A stretch of DNA of 64,000 nucleotides from CAVSJJ01 sp963771015. GTDB taxonomy: Bacteria > Actinomycetota > Actinomycetes > Actinomycetales > Dermatophilaceae. Within the stretch, counting starts at the first letter, position 1. Every line of letters starts with the position of its first letter. Location: the NCBI GenBank assembly GCA_963771015.1, contig CAVYRN010000005.1, positions 124,001 to 188,000 on the forward strand, in the 5' to 3' direction. Position numbers and translations under genes: made by a program. Below the pieces are notes generated by a model. That model ran no database searches. It was not told the DNA's origin and was given only the letters and a program-made list of their open reading frames with translations. Positions 60,313-64,000 of the stretch are shown here, piece by piece.

Positions 60313-61407
60313 CTACGAGAGCGACTCCCCGATGAGCTGGGGCTCGTTGACGAGCTCCACCCCGAACCGCTCGGCCACGCCGTCTCGGATCCGCCGTGCG
60401 AGGTCGACGATGTCGGCAGCCAGCGCACCGCCCCGGTTCGTCACGGCCAGCGAGTGCTTGGTCGAGACCGCCGCCGGGCCGGGGGACCCGAAGCCCTTGC
60501 CGAACCCGGCCTGTTCGATGAGCCAGGCTGCGCTGGTCTTGACCCGTCCCTCGCCGTCGGCGAACTCGGGTAGCCGTTCGGCCGCCGCCTCCCCGACGAC
60601 CTCGCCGACCCGGGCCCGCAGCACGGCGAGCGCCTCGGCCGACATGACGGGGTTGGTGAAGAACGACCCGCAGCTCCAGGTGTCGTGGTCGGCCGGGTCG
60701 AGGACCATCCCCCGCAGCCGACGTTGGGCCAGCACCGCCTCGCGGGCCTGCGCCAGTGGCACCCGCGCCCCGAGGGGCACGTCGAGCTGGCGGGCCAGGT
60801 CGGCATACCCGACCGGAGCCGACAGGTCACCGACGACGAGCTGGTAGGTGGCGTCGAGGACGACATACCTCCCCGCACCTCGCAGCGTCGAGGTCTTGAA
60901 CACCGAGGTCCGGTAGCCGAAGCCACAGTCGGCGTTGGCAATCGTCCGCACCTGCTGGTCGTGGCGGTCCCACACCCGGACGGCGGCCAGCGTCGAGGCG
61001 ATCTCCTGGCCGTAGGCCCCGACGTTCTGCACCGGCGTCGCGCCGACCGAGCCCGGGATCCCCGAGAGCGCCTCGATCCCGGTCCAGCCCTCCTCGACGG
61101 ACCGGACGACGAGGTCGTCCCAGACCTCACCGGCGGCGACCCGGACGAGCGCGCCCCCGCAGTAGTCGACCGACTCGATGCTCACCCCACGGGTCGCGAC
61201 CCGGACGACCGTTCCGTCGAAGCCGGCGTCGGCGATGACGAGGTTCGACCCGCCGCCGAGGACGAGGAGCGGCTCGTCGGCGTCATCGACCTCGCGGACC
61301 ACGTCGACGAGCTCGTCGGTCGTCTCGACCTCGACCAGGCGCCGTGCCGGACCGCCGACGCGCATCGTCGTCAGCCCCGCGAGCGGGGCCTGGACGCTCT
61401 CGCGCAT
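60313..61407 (-). CDS. murB: UDP-N-acetylenolpyruvoylglucosamine reductase
   Basis: 364 residues from ATG 61407. FAD domain: LTTMRVGGPARRLVEV, LLVLGGGSNLVIAD, GIEALSGIPGSVGATPVQNVGAYGQE. The catalytic Ser/Glu region is GSFFTNPVMSA. It makes UDP-MurNAc for peptidoglycan. It follows the MaoC-type gene with a 1-base stop/start overlap (TGATG). Confidence 0.95.
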   Translation of the reverse strand: MRESVQAPLAGLTTMRVGGPARRLVEVETTDELVDVVREVDDADEPLLVLGGGSNLVIADAGFDGTVVRVATRGVSIESVDYCGGALVRVAAGEVWDDLVVRSVEEGWTGIEALSGIPGSVGATPVQNVGAYGQEIASTLAAVRVWDRHDQQVRTIANADCGFGYRTSVFKTSTLRGAGRYVVLDATYQLVVGDLSAPVGYADLARQLDVPLGARVPLAQAREAVLAQRRLRGMVLDPADHDTWSCGSFFTNPVMSAEALAVLRARVGEVVGEAAAERLPEFADGEGRVKTSAAWLIEQAGFGKGFGSPGPAAVSTKHSLAVTNRGGALAADIVDLARRIRDGVAERFGVELVNEPQLIGESLS

Positions 61408-61835
61408 CAGTCCAGCCGCACGACGGCCGAGCACCGGCCGAGGACCTTCTCGCCTCCGCTGCTCGCGGTGAGGTCGACGCTGACCCGTCCGGTCTCGGCA
61501 TCCACGGCCTTGACGACCCCCTGGACGACGACCTCGTTGCCGGCCAGCGGCACGACGACCGGCTTGGTGAACCGGGTGCCGTACTCGACGACCCGGCCCG
61601 CGTCGCCCGCCCAGTCCGCGACGACGGTGCCGACGGCGCCCATCGTCCACATGCCGTGGGCGATGACGTCGGGCAGGCCCACGCTCTTGGCGAAGCCCTC
61701 GTCCTGGTGGATGGGGTTACCGTCGAGGGAGGCCGCTGCATACCGCACAAGCGTCTCCCGCGACACCGGCACGGTCACCGGGCCGATGATGTCGCCGACG
61801 CTGACGCCGGAACGGCTGCGCACCTCGTGGGTCAT
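61407..61835 (-). CDS. MaoC-type (R)-hydroxyacyl dehydratase subunit (HadB-like)
   Basis: 142 residues, hot-dog fold. The catalytic Asp-His pair lies in YAAASLDGNPIHQDEGFAKSVGLPDVIAHGMWTMG. It pairs with the adjacent FAS1-like subunit (4-base overlap). In M. tuberculosis the equivalents HadA-HadB dehydrate fatty-acyl chains in FAS-II beside rpmG2 and secE-nusG; the same order here supports orthology, though this organism need not make mycolic acids. Confidence 0.9.
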   Translation of the reverse strand: MTHEVRSRSGVSVGDIIGPVTVPVSRETLVRYAAASLDGNPIHQDEGFAKSVGLPDVIAHGMWTMGAVGTVVADWAGDAGRVVEYGTRFTKPVVVPLAGNEVVVQGVVKAVDAETGRVSVDLTASSGGEKVLGRCSAVVRLD

Positions 61836-62284
61836 GCTCCCTCTCCTCCCCGGACGACGATGGTCGACACGGACGTGCACACCGGCGCGCCCGCGAGGTC
61901 GGTCAGCTCGGTGCGGGTCGTCACCATGGCGTGCCCGCCGGCCATCCGGACCGTGTCGACGTGCAGGGTCCCGATGAGCTCGTCGCCCGCCGTGATCGGC
62001 CGATGGTGGGTGAAGCTCTGCTCCCCGTGAACGACCCGGGTGAAGTCGATGCCCGCCTCGGGGTCACCGATGTAGAGCGCGTCGCACTGCTGGGCGTAGC
62101 GGACGGCGAGGGTCGGTGGCGCGATGACGTCGGCGTACCCGGCCGCCCGGGCCGCATCGGGGTCGGTATGCACGGGGTCGGTCGCGCCCACGGCGGCGGC
62201 GAAGGCCGCGATCGTGGCGGCGTCGACGGCATACGGTCCACTCGGCGGATAGCTCCGCCCCTGGAAGTCGGTGTTCACGGGCAT
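61832..62284 (-). CDS. FAS1-like dehydratase subunit (HadA-like)
   Basis: 150 residues with the hot-dog fold but without the full MaoC catalytic pair: VDAATIAAFAAAVGATDPVHTDPDAARAAGYADVIAPPTLAVRYA. It probably shapes the acyl-binding tunnel of the heterodimer with the HadB-like partner. ATG 62284; it overlaps the next start by 4 bases. The upstream ribosomal gene rpmG is in the same direction. Confidence 0.88.
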   Translation of the reverse strand: MPVNTDFQGRSYPPSGPYAVDAATIAAFAAAVGATDPVHTDPDAARAAGYADVIAPPTLAVRYAQQCDALYIGDPEAGIDFTRVVHGEQSFTHHRPITAGDELIGTLHVDTVRMAGGHAMVTTRTELTDLAGAPVCTSVSTIVVRGGEGA

Positions 62285-62411
62285 GGAGCCACTCTAGGGG
62301 GACGCCCCACGGACGACGAACCGCCCGGCGCCACAGGGCGCGGGCGGTTCGGGACTGCCGGAGGAGGAGCCGATGCGACCGCGCGGGCGGTGGGTCGTCG
62401 GCCCCGTTCGG

Positions 62412-62582
62412 TCAGCGGGTCTCGCGGTGCGTCGTGTGCTTCTTGCAGCGCGGGCAGAACTTCATCAGGTCGAGGCGGTCCGGGTCGTTGCGCCGGTTCT
62501 TCTTCGTGATGTAGTTGCGCTCCTTGCACTCGGTGCACGCCAAGGTGATCTTGGGGCGGACGTCGGCGCTCTTCGTGGCCAC
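62412..62582 (-). CDS. rpmG: 50S ribosomal protein L33
   Basis: 56 residues from GTG 62582: ATKSADVRPKITLACTECKERNYITKKNRRNDPDRLDLMKFCPRCKKHTTHRETR. Two CxxC pairs (CTEC, CPRC) make it the zinc-binding (C+) form of L33. Located between two tRNAs and the dehydratase genes, as in other actinobacteria. Confidence 0.97.
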   Translation of the reverse strand: MATKSADVRPKITLACTECKERNYITKKNRRNDPDRLDLMKFCPRCKKHTTHRETR

Positions 62583-62693
62583 GGGGCAACCTGCTCTCGA
62601 ACTGAACGACTGATGATCTGGTGGGTGTCGCGCCGCGCGCAACGCCAGCACAACAGGGTACGCGGCTTCGGGTATTCCCCGAAATCGCGGCAG

Positions 62694-62767
62694 TAGCGGG
62701 GGCGGGGCTCGATCCCGCGACCTCACGATTATGAGTCGTGCGCTCTAACCAGCTGAGCTACCCCGCC
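62694..62767 (-). tRNA. tRNA-Met (anticodon CAT)
   Basis: 74-base cloverleaf on the minus strand: acceptor GGCGGGG with CCCCGCT, D-arm TAGCTCAGCTGGTTAGAGC, anticodon loop CTCATAA. Non-initiator-like, since the first acceptor pair is a G-U. No encoded CCA. Confidence 0.94.
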
Positions 62768-62811
62768 TCGTGGTCGTGGTCGGCACGCCGAGGCGCAACC
62801 GGCCGGACCAG

Positions 62812-62884
62812 AGCCCCAGTAGGGAATCGAACCCTAGACCTTTTCCTTACCATGGAAACGCTCTGCCGACTGAGCTACTGGGGC
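62812..62884 (-). tRNA. tRNA-Thr (anticodon GGT)
   Basis: 73-base cloverleaf on the minus strand: acceptor GCCCCAG with CTGGGGC, anticodon stem TTTCC/GGAAA around ATGGTAA (anticodon GGT), T-arm GGTTCGATTCC. It lies 45 bases upstream of tRNA-Met in the same direction. Confidence 0.95.
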
Positions 62885-62966
62885 GGCCGTCCCACGGCGA
62901 GCGACCGCCGTGAGTGCGTCGGAGACACTACACGGTGACCGGCGCCCCGGCGAAATCAGTCCCGGC

Positions 62967-64000
62967 TCAGCCGCGGAGGATCTCGTACCCCTGCCCGTGC
63001 AGCATCGCGAGCACCCGGTCGCAGTGCTCCGGACCGCGGGTCTCCAGGCGCAGCCCGATCTCGACCTCGTCGACCCGGATCTCGGTCCCGGTGCGGATGT
63101 GCTCGACCTCGAGGACGTTGGCGTCGGCCGCCGCGCAGTCGGCGAGGAGGCGGGCCAGGCTGCCCGGCGAGTCGGGCACCCGCACCGAGAACGACAGGTA
63201 GCGCCCCGCCGCGGCCATGCCGTGCCGGATGATCCGGAGCATGAGCAGCGGGTCGATGTTGCCCCCGGACAGGACCGCGACGACCGGACCCTCCCAGGCC
63301 TCGTCCGCCCCCTCGAGCAGCCGGGCGACCGACGCGGCGCCGGCCGGCTCGACGACGAGCTTGGCCCGCTCGAGGAGGAAGAGCAGGGCCCTGGACAGCG
63401 CCGCCTCCGAGACGGTGTCGACGCTGTCCACGAGGTCGCGGACCATGGGGAACGTGATGTCCCCCGGCAGGCCGACGGCGATCCCGTCGGCCATCGTCAG
63501 CATCCGGGTGGCGGGCACCGGGTGTCCGGCCCGGAGGGACGGTGGGAATGCCGCGGCCTGCTCCGCCTGGACCCCGATGACCCGGACATCGGGACGGCGC
63601 TCGCGGATGACCGCGGCGATGCCGGCGAGCAGCCCGCCCCCGCCGAGGCCCACGACGACGGTACGGACGTCCGGGCGCTGGTCGAGGATCTCCAGGCCGC
63701 AGGTGCCCTGACCTGCGACGATGTCGCGGTGGTCGAAGGGGTGGATGAGGACCGCCCCGCTCTCCTGCGCCCAGGCCCGGGCGTGGACGAGGCTCTCGTC
63801 GAGACTCTCGCCGACCTGCTCGATGGTCGCACCGTACGCCGTCGTCGCGGCGACCTTGGGCATCGGCGCACGCACCGGCATGTAGACCTTGGCGGCGATC
63901 CCCAGCATCTGGGCGGCGAGGGCCACGCCCTGGGCGTGGTTACCGGCGCTGGCCGCGACGACCCCCCGGGCCCTCTCCTCGGGCGTGAGCCGGGACATCC
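62967..64000 (-). CDS. ilvA: Threonine dehydratase with C-terminal ACT domain, N-terminus beyond the window
   Basis: About 344 residues are visible; the PLP-lysine segment lies upstream of the edge. Present are ASAGNHAQGVALAA, the PLP-phosphate loop VGLGGGGLLAGIAAV, EPAGAASVARLLEG and SGGNIDPLLM, then an ACT-like regulatory end (YLSFSVRVPDSPGSLARLLADC to GPEHCDRVLAMLHGQGYEI). It deaminates threonine to 2-oxobutyrate; the short single-ACT tail resembles the catabolic/TIGR01127 form. Confidence 0.93.
   Translation of the reverse strand, partial: MSRLTPEERARGVVAASAGNHAQGVALAAQMLGIAAKVYMPVRAPMPKVAATTAYGATIEQVGESLDESLVHARAWAQESGAVLIHPFDHRDIVAGQGTCGLEILDQRPDVRTVVVGLGGGGLLAGIAAVIRERRPDVRVIGVQAEQAAAFPPSLRAGHPVPATRMLTMADGIAVGLPGDITFPMVRDLVDSVDTVSEAALSRALLFLLERAKLVVEPAGAASVARLLEGADEAWEGPVVAVLSGGNIDPLLMLRIIRHGMAAAGRYLSFSVRVPDSPGSLARLLADCAAADANVLEVEHIRTGTEIRVDEVEIGLRLETRGPEHCDRVLAMLHGQGYEILRG

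Overview
The window is very GC-rich and densely coded. It has actinobacterial hallmarks: a WhiD/WhiB3-type Wbl regulator beside groEL1/groES, guaB and guaB3 side by side, HadA/HadB-like hydratases near secE-nusG, PspC-type signalling proteins, DUF222/HNH and TIGR03086 proteins, an F420-type nitroreductase, and many apparently leaderless genes. Gene order resembles two blocks I recall from Mycobacterium tuberculosis (guaA / choD-guaB3-guaB2 / whiB3-groEL1-groES, and rpmG-hadAB-trpT-secE-nusG-rplK-rplA). Gene style suggests Micrococcales, probably Intrasporangiaceae; that placement is inference. The segment looks chromosomal.

Layout. 1-18.8 kb: end of a probable M23 peptidase, a repeat-rich gap, pcrA, stand-alone LigD-type polymerase, ArfB, an MFS protein, family-5 uracil-DNA glycosylase, quinone oxidoreductase, a LiaFSR-like set (PspC sensor kinase and LuxR regulator divergent from a PspC/LiaF-like protein), then Nudix, GT4 glycosyltransferase, PIG-L deacetylase, YbhN-like membrane protein and an asparagine synthetase with a CofE-like C-terminal extension. 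19.0-27.2 kb: an accessory island of small genes with seven complete toxin-antitoxin (TA) modules (three MazEF, HigBA, VapBC, a Doc pair, HicAB), a vapC remnant, an ankyrin protein and several small unknowns. 27.2-49.9 kb: SURF1-DUF3817-guaA, a heterodimeric ABC exporter, a YncE-like propeller, an F420-type nitroreductase, a DUF222/HNH protein, a TIGR03086 protein, a GMC oxidoreductase with a frameshifted aldehyde dehydrogenase, guaB3, a DHA2 MFS pump, a P1/S58 peptidase, guaB, whiB3/whiD and groEL-groES with a double CIRCE. 50-64 kb: a methyltransferase, then the translation/transcription block rplL-rplJ, lipoproteins, rplA-rplK-nusG-secE-tRNA-Trp, an aminotransferase, DUF5709, adenosine deaminase, murB, two hot-dog dehydratase subunits, rpmG, tRNA-Met, tRNA-Thr and the end of ilvA.

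The most unusual signal is not a gene. The octamer GTATGCCG (either orientation) occurs about 51 times by hand count, against roughly two expected from base composition. It appears in both strands and several reading frames, using codons such as TAT and ATA that are otherwise rare in such a genome. Pairs of copies form hairpins between genes (whiB/groEL, groES/groEL, rplJ leader, rplK/rplA). It is nearly absent (one copy) from about 9.8 kb covering the TA island. This is the pattern of DNA uptake sequences in Neisseria and Pasteurellaceae; I know of no such element described in actinobacteria. Other points of interest are palindromic operators that coincide with leaderless -10 elements at TA promoters, an ABC half-transporter with no Walker A lysine, and the AsnB-CofE-like fusion.
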